From positions 427,591-491,590 of the forward strand of contig NZ_MASN01000060.1 of NCBI RefSeq assembly GCF_001861355.1: a stretch of 64,000 nucleotides of DNA, read 5' to 3'. The notes below the pieces were generated by a model. That model searched no databases. It was not told the DNA's origin and saw only the letters and a program-made list of their open reading frames with translations. The translations under genes were made by a program, and so were the position numbers. Position 1 is the stretch's first letter; each line of letters opens with the position of its first letter. The DNA is from Natrialba sp. SSL1. Its GTDB lineage: Archaea > Halobacteriota > Halobacteria > Halobacteriales > Natrialbaceae. Of the stretch, positions 37,032-46,016 are shown piece by piece.

Positions 37032-38810
37032 TCACTCCAGTACGACCAGCGGGTCGCCCATGTCAACCGAGTCGCCCTCGGAAACGGGAACCGAGGCGAC
37101 GGTTCCAGTTCCTGGCGCGACCACGTCGTTCTCCATCTTCATCGCCTCGAGGACGCAGACCACGTCTCCGCTGGCGATTTCGTCGCCTGGTTCGACGTCG
37201 ATCGAGAGCACGGTGCCTTGCATTTCGGCCGTGACTGCGTCGCCGGCTGCGACCTGTTCGGTAGCGCCAGACCCACCACCCGATCCTGACGACTCACCAG
37301 CGTCTGTGCCGCCGTTGCTGGCCGCCCGCGGCAGGCCGTCTTCGACCAGCACGTCGAATCGCCGGCCGTCGACCTCGACGGTAAGTTCGTGCTCGCTCGC
37401 GTCATCACCGCCTGCGCCGCTGGCTGCTGCACCCGAGCCCCAGCGCTCGACTGCGTCGGCGAGTTCGTCCTGGCTCACCTCGTGGTCGAGGTAGGCCGTC
37501 GTGTGCTCGCCTGCGCGGAAGACCTCGTCTGCGAGCATGAGTCGGTGGAACGGCACGATGGTTTCGGGACCCGAGATGTCGAAGTGGGCGAGCGCGCGCT
37601 GTGAGCGGTCGAGACAGCGCTCGCGCGTCGGTGCGCGAACGATCAGTTTTGCGATCATCGAGTCGTAGTCGCCCGCAATCTCGTCGCCCTGGGAGACCGC
37701 GTCGTCGAGGCGAACGCCGAGGCCACTCGGTGGGTTGTAGGTTTCCAGCGTGCCTGGCGTCGGCGCGAACTCCTTGGCGGGGTTCTCGGCGTTGATCCGG
37801 AACTCGATGGCGTGGCCCTCGATGTCGATGTCCGCCTGTTCGTAGGGGAGTTCCTCGCCGGCCGCGATGCGAAGCTGTTCCCGGACGATGTCGATTCCCG
37901 TCACCTCCTCGGAGACGGTGTGTTCGACCTGGATCCGGGTGTTGACCTCCATGAAGTAGAACTCGCCGTCCTCGACGAGGAACTCGACGGTGCCGGCGTT
38001 CGTGTAGCTCGCCTCGCGGACCCCGCGGCGTGCTGCCTCGCCGATCGACTCGCGCAATGAGTCGTCCAGTGCTGGACTCGGCGCTTCCTCGATGACCTTC
38101 TGGTGCCGGCGCTGCAGCGAGCAGTCGCGTTCGCCCAGGTGGAGCACGGTGTCGTGTTCGTCCGCCAGAATCTGCACCTCGACGTGCTTGGGGGACTCGA
38201 GATACTTCTCGACGTAGACCGTGTCGTCGTCGAAGTAGGCCTCGCCCTCGCGTTTCGCGCTCTCGAAGGCGTCGTCGGCCTCCTCGGCGCTGCGGACGAT
38301 TTTCATACCGCGACCGCCACCGCCGCCGGCGGCCTTGATCGCGACGGGGTAGCCGTACTCCTCGCCGAGTTCGCGGACCGCTGCGGCGGAATCGACGGGA
38401 TCGGTCGTGCCGGGGACGACCGGGACATCGGCCGCTCGCATGACCTGTCGGGCCGTCGTCTTCTCGCCGAGGGCCTCCATCGCCTCGCTCGGCGGGCCGA
38501 CCCAGGTGATCCCCTCGGTATCCTCGACGCGGGCGGCGAACGTGGCGTTTTCCGCGAGGAAGCCGTAGCCGGGGTGGATCGCGTCGGCACCCGCGCGGTC
38601 GGCGACGTCGATGATCGTCTCCTGATCGAGGTAGGAGTCGCTCGCGGGTGCGGGGCCAACGTTGTAGGCCTCGTCGGCGTACTCGACGTGGCCCGCGTTT
38701 CGGTCCGCGTCGCTGTAGATTGCGACGGTGTCGATGCCCAGTTCCTCACAGGCTTGCATGACGCGCACGGCGATTTCGCCGCGGTTGGCAACGAGTAGTT
38801 TGCTAAACAT
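37032..38810 (-). CDS. Biotin carboxylase with biotinyl domain (acyl-CoA carboxylase alpha subunit)
   Basis: The product has 592 residues from [20 protein letters not shown]. Biotin carboxylase features include [13 protein letters not shown] (ATP loop), [18 protein letters not shown] and [19 protein letters not shown]. The last 80 residues form a biotin-carrier domain with the lysine in [10 protein letters not shown]. It carboxylates its own biotin using bicarbonate and ATP, and the next gene's product transfers the CO2. Between the two parts is a Ser/Gly linker ([15 protein letters not shown]). The order dehydrogenase, alpha, beta with 9-base gaps is a clear operon. Propionyl-CoA or acetyl-CoA is the likely substrate. 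Confidence 0.95.
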   Translation of the reverse strand: MFSKLLVANRGEIAVRVMQACEELGIDTVAIYSDADRNAGHVEYADEAYNVGPAPASDSYLDQETIIDVADRAGADAIHPGYGFLAENATFAARVEDTEGITWVGPPSEAMEALGEKTTARQVMRAADVPVVPGTTDPVDSAAAVRELGEEYGYPVAIKAAGGGGGRGMKIVRSAEEADDAFESAKREGEAYFDDDTVYVEKYLESPKHVEVQILADEHDTVLHLGERDCSLQRRHQKVIEEAPSPALDDSLRESIGEAARRGVREASYTNAGTVEFLVEDGEFYFMEVNTRIQVEHTVSEEVTGIDIVREQLRIAAGEELPYEQADIDIEGHAIEFRINAENPAKEFAPTPGTLETYNPPSGLGVRLDDAVSQGDEIAGDYDSMIAKLIVRAPTRERCLDRSQRALAHFDISGPETIVPFHRLMLADEVFRAGEHTTAYLDHEVSQDELADAVERWGSGAAASGAGGDDASEHELTVEVDGRRFDVLVEDGLPRAASNGGTDAGESSGSGGGSGATEQVAAGDAVTAEMQGTVLSIDVEPGDEIASGDVVCVLEAMKMENDVVAPGTGTVASVPVSEGDSVDMGDPLVVLE

Positions 38811-38819
38811 CGTGATCAC

Positions 38820-39986
38820 TCAGTAGGACTTGGGGAAGCCGAGCTGCTGGCTGATGTGGTTGTACGCCATCTGCTGGGAGACCGGCGCGAGCCGGGTCAG
38901 GTTGATCTCGCGCCACCAGCGCTCGACGTCGTACTCGGTGGCGTACCCCCAGCCACCGAAGGCCTGCATCGACTGCTTGACGGTCTCGATCCCGGCGGAC
39001 ACGGCGGTCGCCTTCGCGACGTTGGTCTCGTAGGCACAGTCTTCGCCCTGGTCGTAGAGCCAGGCCGCCTTCTCGCGCATGAGCGCGGCGGTCTCCATCT
39101 TCGCGTAGGGTTTCGTGATCGGGAACGAGACGCCCTGGTGAGAGCCGATCGGCGCGTCGAACACCTCGCGCTCGTTCGCGTACTCGATGGCCGTGTTCGC
39201 GGCGAGTTTTCCGATTCCCGTTCCGGCCGCTGCGAAGCCGATCCGCTCGGGGTTGAGCATGTCGACCAGCACCCACCAGCCGTCGCCCTCGTCACCGAGC
39301 AGATTCTCCTCGGGGACGCGGACGTTCTCTAAGAAGACCTCACAGGACTTCGAGTAGTTGATTCCGTGTTTGTCGATCGGCGAGACGTCGATGTTCGAGT
39401 CGTCCATATCGACGATGAACAGGCTGATGCCGTCCGTGCCGCGGTCGACTTCCTCGCGCGGGGTCGTCCGCGTGACGATGATCATGTTCTCGGCGCGATC
39501 CGAGAACGTGATCCAGGCCTTCTGGCCGTTGAGAACGTACTCGTCGCCGTCCTTCTCGGCTTTCGTCGCCACGTTCAGCGTGTTCGTCCCCGCTTCAGGC
39601 TCCGTGATGCCGATCGAGAAGTTGCGCTTCCCGTTCGCGATGTCCGGCAGATAGGTCTCCTTCTGGGCTTCGGTGCCGTACTCGCGGATACCGACCGCGG
39701 CCATCCCTGCGGTGAGCACGAGGTACCAGGTGCCGGCCATCCCACAGCCCTCCGCACAGAGGGTCTCCATGGCGAGGCCCATCTCTTGCATGCCCATGCC
39801 AGCGCCCTCGTACTCCTCGGGGATCAGCAGGCCGTGAAAGCCTGCCTCCGCGAGTTCGTCCCAGAACCCCTCGGAGAACTCGCCGGCTTCTTCCTTCTCG
39901 CGCCAGTGTTCGGGGCCGTACTCCGCGGCCACGTCGGCCGCCGTCTGTCGGATCAGATCGCGTTCCTGTGTAGATTCGAAGTTCAT
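38820..39986 (-). CDS. Acyl-CoA dehydrogenase
   Basis: The product has 388 residues from MNFESTQERDLIRQTAADVA. Family signatures are GITEPEAGTNTLNVATKAEK and YVLNGQKAWITFSDRAENMI for the FAD site, GTDGISLFIV, and the C-terminal SMQAFGGWGYATEYDVERWW. Flavoprotein enzymes of this family make the trans-2,3 double bond in acyl-CoA and pass electrons to ETF. Length (388) is typical. It leads the operon with the biotin-dependent carboxylase, pointing to leucine, propionate or fatty-acid catabolism. Confidence 0.92.
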   Translation of the reverse strand: MNFESTQERDLIRQTAADVAAEYGPEHWREKEEAGEFSEGFWDELAEAGFHGLLIPEEYEGAGMGMQEMGLAMETLCAEGCGMAGTWYLVLTAGMAAVGIREYGTEAQKETYLPDIANGKRNFSIGITEPEAGTNTLNVATKAEKDGDEYVLNGQKAWITFSDRAENMIIVTRTTPREEVDRGTDGISLFIVDMDDSNIDVSPIDKHGINYSKSCEVFLENVRVPEENLLGDEGDGWWVLVDMLNPERIGFAAAGTGIGKLAANTAIEYANEREVFDAPIGSHQGVSFPITKPYAKMETAALMREKAAWLYDQGEDCAYETNVAKATAVSAGIETVKQSMQAFGGWGYATEYDVERWWREINLTRLAPVSQQMAYNHISQQLGFPKSY

Positions 39987-40367
39987 AGTCTGTAGTCTGC
40001 GTATCGTCGTGCACCGGTATCCGTGTCCCTCCCCGATAGTTGGGTCGTCGACACGTCGTGACTGACCTCGCGCGACCACCCAGTTCGCGGGACGTGAACC
40101 AGTCGGTTGCCGCGCGATGGCATACACCGAAGCGGTTTCGCCATCCCCAATAACTGTTCCGGTAACTTTTGCGCGACTTACCGGGGGAACCAACCAGTAC
40201 AGCACGTCGAGCCAGAACTCAACCCGGCGCTTGCTTGCGTAAACAGTATCGTATACACCAGTATCGAACGTGACCGGTTCAGTACCTACTGGTCGGTACT
40301 CGAGTACACCGGTGCCCAGAAAGAGACTCGAAGCCGTCCGCTACTTGCTGGTCGCTGGTCTCGCCTG
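39987..40367. other. Intergenic region of 381 bases
   Basis: No supported gene. It should carry the promoter of the minus-strand acyl-CoA dehydrogenase operon. A perfect 10-base palindrome tactcgagta is seen at 40297-40306. Long plus-strand open frames here run into antisense of the UbiD-like gene and are not accepted. Confidence 0.4.
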
Positions 40368-41882
40368 TCACTCCAACGACTCGGACTCGTCGCCGACGTT
40401 AGCCATCGATTCGGGCTCGAATCCGAATTCCGTCCACGAATCCCGAACTGCCTCGCGGAGTTCAGGCGGGTACGATTCGTCGAACGAGACCCGTGGCGCG
40501 ATGTACTCGTCCGTCCAGCGCGGGTCCCAGGTGGCGTCGACGTAGAGGCGTGCGCCGGTCTCGCCGCCGTCTTCGCGGGAGCTCTCGCCTCCACCGCCGC
40601 CTCGGCCGTACGTTGGCATCCGCGCACTCGGCGCGTCGGGCTCGCTCACCAGCCAGTCCCGCGAGGGGTGGGCCTTGACCCAGCTATCGCCGAGTGCCCG
40701 GCCGAGATTTCGCGGGCTGATCTCGGTGTCGACGACGAGCACCTTGTCGAAGCAATCAGAGAGCGAGAACAGCAGGTTCGCAAGCTGCCACTCGAAGCCG
40801 GCGTAAAGAATCTCCGAGGCGACGATGCAGAGTCCGAGTCGCCCCTCCGCGGGCAACAACAGCCAGTCAACCGGCGCGACACCCCAGTAGCTGTTGACCC
40901 GATCGAACAGCGTCGCCGACAGCGAGAGGGCTGCAAGCTGCAGGTCGTCCGACAGCGGCACCCCCAGCGGCGTGAACGGCACGACCGGTTCCTCGCGGGC
41001 GAAGATGGAGGTGGACTCGAGTGTCAGCGTCGTTCCCCCACCCAGTCGCTCCCAGAACTCGCGTTTCTCGGACTGGGTTGCGGGCTGGCGGTCGGCGACG
41101 GTGGTTTCGACGACGACTTCCGCGGAACTTGGAACCACGCCGCCGGCGGTTGGGATGACGGGCACCGTCGCGCCGACGCCGCGGTCTTCGATCGGCGTCT
41201 CGAGTCGGTCCGTGATCGCGAGCAGGTGCGTCGCCGCGAGCGCTTCCGGGGGAACACCGAGTGCGATGGTGACCGCCGTGCCCGTCTCGAGGAGGTCTCG
41301 TTCAGCGACGGCCGCCGGCACTCGGGCACGGATGGTGTTGCCGTCGAGGACGGTACCGTGAATCGGTGCCCAGTACGTTCCTCGGTCGGTACCGATCGAG
41401 AGCAGTCCGAGGGTGAACCGCGGCCAGGCCTCGTCCGGCGGCGTCGGGAGCCCGAGTTCCCGCAAATCCTGCGCCGTCGCGTCGGCAGCGCGCTCGACGT
41501 AGGTCACGTCGCGCTCGTCGCGGCGCTCGCCGAGCGCGAGAAGGGACTCGAGCACGTCGGTGTAGGCAGGATCCTGGTCGATGCCGAGCCCGATGCCGAG
41601 GCGGGTCCAGGGGTAGCGCTGTCGGTGTCGGGAGTCCGTTGTGTGTTGTCCGCGCGATTGGTCGATGCCGCCGTAGACGCCGCTTGCGAGGGTGACGGTG
41701 GGTGTGGTGGGTACGGTGGGTGCGCCCTCGCGGCCGGTTTCGGGTTCTATCTCGATCGCGTGGCCACCCGCTCGAAGCGCTTCCGCGGCGACGACCTGCG
41801 GGGAGCAGTCGGCGGGTCGGGAGAGCGTGCGACAGTCGTCGGTTCGGTGAAGGAACTCGAGGTGCTTGCGGAAGGCGGTCAT
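40368..41882 (-). CDS. Divergent UbiD-family protein (second of a pair)
   Basis: The product has 504 residues and resembles UbiD only in part. The N-terminal block FRKHLEFLHRTDDCRTLSRP and LASGVYGGIDQ match the family entry region, while the middle (TRLGIGLGIDQDPA, LPTPPDEAWPRFTLGLLSIG) and end are reworked. The EGPFGD-type catalytic box of true decarboxylases is not visible. The sequence SREDGGETGARLYVDATWDP and a late DSWTEFGFEP are new relative to the family. It overlaps the preceding gene by four bases (ATGA), so it is translated with it. It may be a non-catalytic partner or an enzyme with changed chemistry. Confidence 0.65.
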   Translation of the reverse strand: MTAFRKHLEFLHRTDDCRTLSRPADCSPQVVAAEALRAGGHAIEIEPETGREGAPTVPTTPTVTLASGVYGGIDQSRGQHTTDSRHRQRYPWTRLGIGLGIDQDPAYTDVLESLLALGERRDERDVTYVERAADATAQDLRELGLPTPPDEAWPRFTLGLLSIGTDRGTYWAPIHGTVLDGNTIRARVPAAVAERDLLETGTAVTIALGVPPEALAATHLLAITDRLETPIEDRGVGATVPVIPTAGGVVPSSAEVVVETTVADRQPATQSEKREFWERLGGGTTLTLESTSIFAREEPVVPFTPLGVPLSDDLQLAALSLSATLFDRVNSYWGVAPVDWLLLPAEGRLGLCIVASEILYAGFEWQLANLLFSLSDCFDKVLVVDTEISPRNLGRALGDSWVKAHPSRDWLVSEPDAPSARMPTYGRGGGGGESSREDGGETGARLYVDATWDPRWTDEYIAPRVSFDESYPPELREAVRDSWTEFGFEPESMANVGDESESLE

Positions 41883-43567
41883 CGATTCTGGTGCTGTGGG
41901 TGCTGGTGTCGCGTCGCGTCGGTCTCGTGATCGATTGCACTGTGCGGTTCGCCCATCGCGTCGGTTTCGGTAGCGACGCCTGCCACGTCGGACACACCGG
42001 CCACACCGGCCTCGGCGAGCAGATCGCGTGCGCGCCGCCGCTTCTCGGAATCGCCGATGGTCTGAGTCGGCCGTTCGTCATCCGAGAGCGCGTCGATGTA
42101 TGCCTTCGCGGTCTTCGACTTCGAGGTCCCAACGGCGGCACTGCCCTTCTCGTCGGGCGTCTGGTAGATGTTCAGTGGCACCTTCGGCATGCGTTCGACG
42201 CCGAACTGGTGGAAGTCCGTCGCCGGATCAGCGTGTAGCGCGAGCGCTTCCACCACTGCACGCGAGTCGAGCGGGTTGACCTCGCGGTCGACGAAGACGA
42301 AGCAGTCGATGTGGAGCATCCCCCAGGTGGTGAAGATGAAGTTCGCGAGTTCGTGTAGCGCGCCCGGATAGGGCCGATCAGTTGCAATCACCCAGACCGT
42401 TCGCTCGGTGTAGGGCCAGGGCGCGGCCATCGCGACATCGTAGCCCGCGGCGCGCAGGCCAAGCGTTGCGTCCGGTCCGGCGGCCGCGACCTGCAGCGAA
42501 CTCGTCGAGTTGCTGGCGTAGCCGACGCCAGAGCCCTCTACGCAGAAGAGAAGGTACGGCCGCTCACGGTGGGTAATCGCGTCGACCGCGAGCACCGGCA
42601 TGGAGCGGCGCGGCCCGTTCACGTAGCCGAAGTAGTCGCCGAACGGTCCCTCGTCGAGCCGTTCCTCCGGAAGAATCCGTCCCTCGATGACGAGTTCGGC
42701 CGACGCCGGCACGCGGAGGTCGTTCGTCTCACAGGGGACGAGTTCGACCCGCGACTCCTGCAGGCCGCCGGCGAACGTCGCCTCGCTCCGCCCGACGGGG
42801 ATCCACATCTCGCTGGCAGCGGTGACCGCCGGCCCCGCGCCGAGAGTGAGGGCAACCGGCATCGCCTCGTCGCGGCGCTCGTACTCGTAGTAGTAGCGGT
42901 TTGGGAGCTGCTCGCCCGCGAGGAACAACACGCTCGCCCGGGACTCACCGTGGATCATCGCCCGGTGGCGCGACCAGCGCCCCCACTCGCCGTCCGGATC
43001 AGGTGCGACCAGCGTCGTCAGGGTCGCGTAGCGCCCGCCGTCCTGCTGGTGGATGTACGGCCAGGGGAACTCGAGTAGGTTCGCGTCTGTGTTTGCGTCC
43101 GGATTCGCGTCCGTCTCTGCATTCGTCTTCGCGCTCCCGGTTGCGCTTGCGCTTGTGTTTGTACTTGTGTCTCTGTCTGCAGCCGCGCGAGTGCGAACGA
43201 CCTCCTTACACGGCGCTGTCTCTGGCTCGACGACGGTCGGTTCGCGCTGCTCCTCGAGTCGGTCGATAAGCTGGGTGTAGTAGGCAGGTCCCGACAGCCG
43301 TGCCGGCCTCGGCAGATCGAACGCCCGCGCGAGGTGGTCGAACTCCCGTCCGCGGGGACCGCGGTAGGGATCGCCGACGAGGCGGGCAGCCGTCCCGTTG
43401 CCCTCGACGGATTCGAAGACAGGGATCCGCTCGTCGGCCGCGTTCGCGGCCATCGTGATCGCGCTCGCTTCGAGGTCCCAGGAGACCGGCGTCTCGATTT
43501 CGGTGAGCGCACCGGCGTTCTCGAGTACGGTGAGAAACTCACGGAACGTCGTTGCGGGGGTCGTCAT
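41879..43567 (-). CDS. UbiD-family (prFMN-dependent) decarboxylase
   Basis: The product has 562 residues. The opening FREFLTVLENAGALTEIETP and the catalytic region VIEGRILPEERLDEGPFGDYFGYVNG-type block mark UbiD, where the Glu and neighbouring residues work with prenylated FMN to add or remove CO2 from aromatic or alpha-beta unsaturated acids. CDRxx-like VCVEGSGVGYASN is also typical. An insert of about 40 residues (TSTNTSASATGSAKTNAETD) coded by degenerate six-base repeats lies near residue 130. Genes for UbiX, the flavin prenyltransferase, are not in the window. It overlaps its neighbours on both sides by four bases. Confidence 0.85.
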   Translation of the reverse strand: MTTPATTFREFLTVLENAGALTEIETPVSWDLEASAITMAANAADERIPVFESVEGNGTAARLVGDPYRGPRGREFDHLARAFDLPRPARLSGPAYYTQLIDRLEEQREPTVVEPETAPCKEVVRTRAAADRDTSTNTSASATGSAKTNAETDANPDANTDANLLEFPWPYIHQQDGGRYATLTTLVAPDPDGEWGRWSRHRAMIHGESRASVLFLAGEQLPNRYYYEYERRDEAMPVALTLGAGPAVTAASEMWIPVGRSEATFAGGLQESRVELVPCETNDLRVPASAELVIEGRILPEERLDEGPFGDYFGYVNGPRRSMPVLAVDAITHRERPYLLFCVEGSGVGYASNSTSSLQVAAAGPDATLGLRAAGYDVAMAAPWPYTERTVWVIATDRPYPGALHELANFIFTTWGMLHIDCFVFVDREVNPLDSRAVVEALALHADPATDFHQFGVERMPKVPLNIYQTPDEKGSAAVGTSKSKTAKAYIDALSDDERPTQTIGDSEKRRRARDLLAEAGVAGVSDVAGVATETDAMGEPHSAIDHETDATRHQHPQHQNR

Positions 43568-44181
43568 CGGGAGGGATGGGTGCGATCGCGGTCGGTCGGC
43601 ACTGTCGTGGTCGGCGTGGTATCAGCATCGCTGAGGGCATCCCTACTCTCATTCCCATCCGCCTCCGTATTCGGGGCTGCGCGCTCGTTCCCGTCAGCCG
43701 TCCGTTCGAGTGCCTCACGCAACGGATCGGAGTCGTACTCGGTGCGGAGTTCGTCGTACGTGTCGAGCAACGCCGGCTCCTGCTCTGCCAACTGACTGAA
43801 CAACAACTCGCGGATAGCCGCCGACGAGGACTCGTAGCGTCCCGTTTCGACGAGATACTCGAGGAGAACCTTCAGATCGTCCGATCTGGTGTTGAGTACG
43901 TTCGAGCGCTCGCGCTGAGAGGAAGCGAGGGACTCGAGTAGCGCCTCGTCGACGGCGCGGTCGACGAACTCGACGTACCACTGTTCGGTCGTGGTTTCGT
44001 GGGGGCCGCTGACGACCGAGAGGGGGTGTGGCTCCTCGAGGTGTGTTTCGGTTCTGGACAGACGGACGCGCGCCTCGAAGATTTCCTTCGTTTCGGGGTC
44101 GCGTAGCTGGAGGGTCGTTACTGTCTCGCCTGTCGCATCCTCGGGGACGTGTTCTGCGGCCGTGACGTACTGGTTCGCCAT
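43564..44181 (-). CDS. Unknown protein, first gene of the UbiD operon
   Basis: The product has 205 residues. The first 100 look like a small beta-rich domain (TVTTLQLRDPETKEIFEARV, HPLSVVSGPHETTTEQWYVE). A helical stretch follows (SNVLNTRSDDLKVLLEYLVE, SSSAAIRELLFSQLAEQEPA). The last 40 residues are disordered. It overlaps the UbiD gene start by four bases (ATGA) and begins the three-gene cluster. I do not recognise the family. It could be an assembly or regulatory partner of the UbiD enzymes. Confidence 0.6.
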   Translation of the reverse strand: MANQYVTAAEHVPEDATGETVTTLQLRDPETKEIFEARVRLSRTETHLEEPHPLSVVSGPHETTTEQWYVEFVDRAVDEALLESLASSQRERSNVLNTRSDDLKVLLEYLVETGRYESSSAAIRELLFSQLAEQEPALLDTYDELRTEYDSDPLREALERTADGNERAAPNTEADGNESRDALSDADTTPTTTVPTDRDRTHPSR

Positions 44182-44420
44182 TGGTGGTGAGTCGTGTTCG
44201 GCTGCGTGCCAGTCGATTCGGTCGCCGAAAACCGCCCGACTGGGAAGTCAAACCGAAGCTACAGACGCGAGCGAGATAAAAGGGCACGGTCGTCGACCGG
44301 TTACAGCGCAGCCGCTCGGTTCGGGTTGCCAGTTTCGGACCGCCAGTAGAGAACGACGGCGCTGTCGCTCACAGGTGTAGAATACTGCAGTCAAGAGTCG
44401 ATACCGTTACGAATTCCGCC

Positions 44421-44615
44421 TTACAGGCGCTCGACGTTCGTCGCGCGCGGGCCCTTTGGGGCCTGCTCGATTTCGAACTCGAGCTCCTGTCCTTCCTCAA
44501 GGTCCGGGCCGCCGATGTCTTCCATGTGGAAGAACACGTCGTCGTCCGCGTCCTCAGTCTCGATGAATCCGTAGCCGCCTGTGTCGTTGAAGAAATCAAC
44601 GGTTCCTTTCGCCAT
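44421..44615 (-). CDS. cspA: Cold-shock domain protein
   Basis: The product has 64 residues. RNA-binding motifs are GTVDFFNDTGGYGFI (RNP1-like) and VFFHMEDIGG (RNP2-like). Ends in KGPRATNVERL, as in haloarchaeal CspA proteins. It binds single-stranded RNA or DNA and helps at low temperature or in growth changes. The ATG at 44615 is preferred over longer frames because the family starts with MAKGTVDFF. Confidence 0.93.
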   Translation of the reverse strand: MAKGTVDFFNDTGGYGFIETEDADDDVFFHMEDIGGPDLEEGQELEFEIEQAPKGPRATNVERL

Positions 44616-44641
44616 TGCTTCTGAAGAGAAGGGTGCTGGAC

Positions 44642-44648
44642 GCATAAA
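44642..44648 (-). promoter_or_regulatory. TATA-like promoter of cspA
   Basis: On the minus strand gtttatg lies about 27-33 bases before the ATG at 44615, fitting a leaderless transcript. Confidence 0.45.
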
Positions 44649-44895
44649 CCCTGCGACTCGTCCGATAATGCACAATAGCGGCGCGTTATGGCCGCTGTGT
44701 ACTGTTGTGGCGATAATTGCCGATACGCATCAGTATACTCACCGTCTCAGTTGGTGGCCGTTACAGTTGCGAAAGTCCGCGAACTGGTCTTGCCTGTCGT
44801 CGACCCGATCAGCAGGGGGTCTGGAATCGCGCACGTACTCGAGCCGACGTGTGTTGGTACCGGAACTATGTGCTCTGGTCGTGCCATGGTGTACC

Positions 44896-45105
44896 ATGGA
44901 TGGGGTTCTGAACGAACACACGAAAACGATCCACAAGCACAGAGACGAACAGACGGACCAGGCCGACGTGCAGACGATTTGTGGCGCGACTGCCCACGTG
45001 ACTCACGGTCGATTACAGGTCGTCCCGATCGAGCGGACAACCGATGATCGGACCATTACGCGCTGTGGGCGTTGTTTTTCTGACGCTGACGGTGGCGGCT
45101 ACTGA
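44896..45105 (+). CDS. Small zinc-ribbon-like protein of 69 residues
   Basis: The peptide MDGVLNEHTKTIHKHRDEQT continues to ICGATAHVTHGRL and ends in TRCGRCFSDADGGGY. Two cysteine sites (CGAT, CGRC) and the repeated His-Lys pattern recall a haloarchaeal family of small proteins with two Cys groups and a GGGY end. The frame is open upstream, but the ATG at 44896 gives the conserved start. It converges with the carbonic anhydrase gene, ten bases between stops. Confidence 0.6.
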   Translation: MDGVLNEHTKTIHKHRDEQTDQADVQTICGATAHVTHGRLQVVPIERTTDDRTITRCGRCFSDADGGGY

Positions 45106-45114
45106 CTGGCCGGC

Positions 45115-45858
45115 TCACCACAGTAGACTGCGCGTTGCAGACTCGAACTCCGGCGGGACGAGTTCAGCGATCGCCTCCGGCTGGGTCTCGCCGTCGACGT
45201 TGACCAGATACGCGCGGCCGTGTTCGTCGCCGTAGACGCCCTGGAAGTCGTAGACGAACCCGTACACGCTGACCTCTTCGGGCACGTCCTCGGCGGCGCG
45301 GAGGAACTCGACTTGTCGGTCCACGTTGAACTCGACGAGCTGGTTGATGATCGTCTCCTCGTCAGCATCGGCATCGATCCGGTCGGACTCGAGTCCGGCT
45401 TCCACGACGGGGACGAGCTGTTCGACCCACTTGTCGACGCCGCGCGGGCCGGGAAGCTCGCCACCAGTTGCGGCCTCGTAGGCGGCTGTGACGGCCCCGC
45501 AGCCGGTGTGGCCGACGATGACGGCAGCGCTGGTTCCGGCGTGGTGAATCGGGTACAGCAGGCCGCCGTCGACGATGCGTTCGCCGTGGTCGACGTCCCA
45601 GACCTGGTTGCCGATGTTGCTCGGTGTGAAGACGGAGCCGGGATCGGCGGCGTTCCACATTCGCTCCTGGGGGACGCGCGAGTCGGAACAACAGATCGAG
45701 ACGACATCTGGCTGCTGGCCGTCCTGCACGGCTGCGAAGTACTCATCCGGTAGTGCGTCGGCGTGCGCTGCGTTGCCGGCGAGCAGGTCGGTCAGTACGG
45801 TATGCCCGTCGCTCGGATAGGACGACTCCTGGGACTCCTGTTCAGCGTTACCTCCCAT
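45115..45858 (-). CDS. Beta-class carbonic anhydrase
   Basis: The product has 247 residues. Zinc ligands are Cys57 in SICCSDSRVPQERMW, His117 and Cys120 in VIVGHTGCGAVTAA. The Asp59-Arg61 dyad completes the active site. It interconverts CO2 and bicarbonate and may supply bicarbonate to the biotin carboxylase coded in this window, although that is only a possible link. The 45-residue N-terminal tail is acidic and Ser/Gln-rich. Confidence 0.92.
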   Translation of the reverse strand: MGGNAEQESQESSYPSDGHTVLTDLLAGNAAHADALPDEYFAAVQDGQQPDVVSICCSDSRVPQERMWNAADPGSVFTPSNIGNQVWDVDHGERIVDGGLLYPIHHAGTSAAVIVGHTGCGAVTAAYEAATGGELPGPRGVDKWVEQLVPVVEAGLESDRIDADADEETIINQLVEFNVDRQVEFLRAAEDVPEEVSVYGFVYDFQGVYGDEHGRAYLVNVDGETQPEAIAELVPPEFESATRSLLW

Positions 45859-46016
45859 ACGAATTCACGCACCCACTGGCGTCAAAGGCGTTACTCTTTG
45901 GGAGTTCGTTGGCACCCGGTTGGATCTATGTTGATATCCGGTTGATACCCAGGTAGCGCCTGACCGGCGGGTTCCGGGAACCAAATATTGACCTGCCGAC
46001 ACACCAATGCGTGTGT

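Noticed and set aside
40107..41930. Long plus-strand frame opposite the second UbiD gene
   Set aside because: Shadow of a real minus-strand gene with family similarity and overlap coupling.
44581..44895. Longer N-terminus for the 69-residue zinc-ribbon-like protein
   Set aside because: The upstream frame overlaps the divergent cspA gene and its promoter and is not protein-like.
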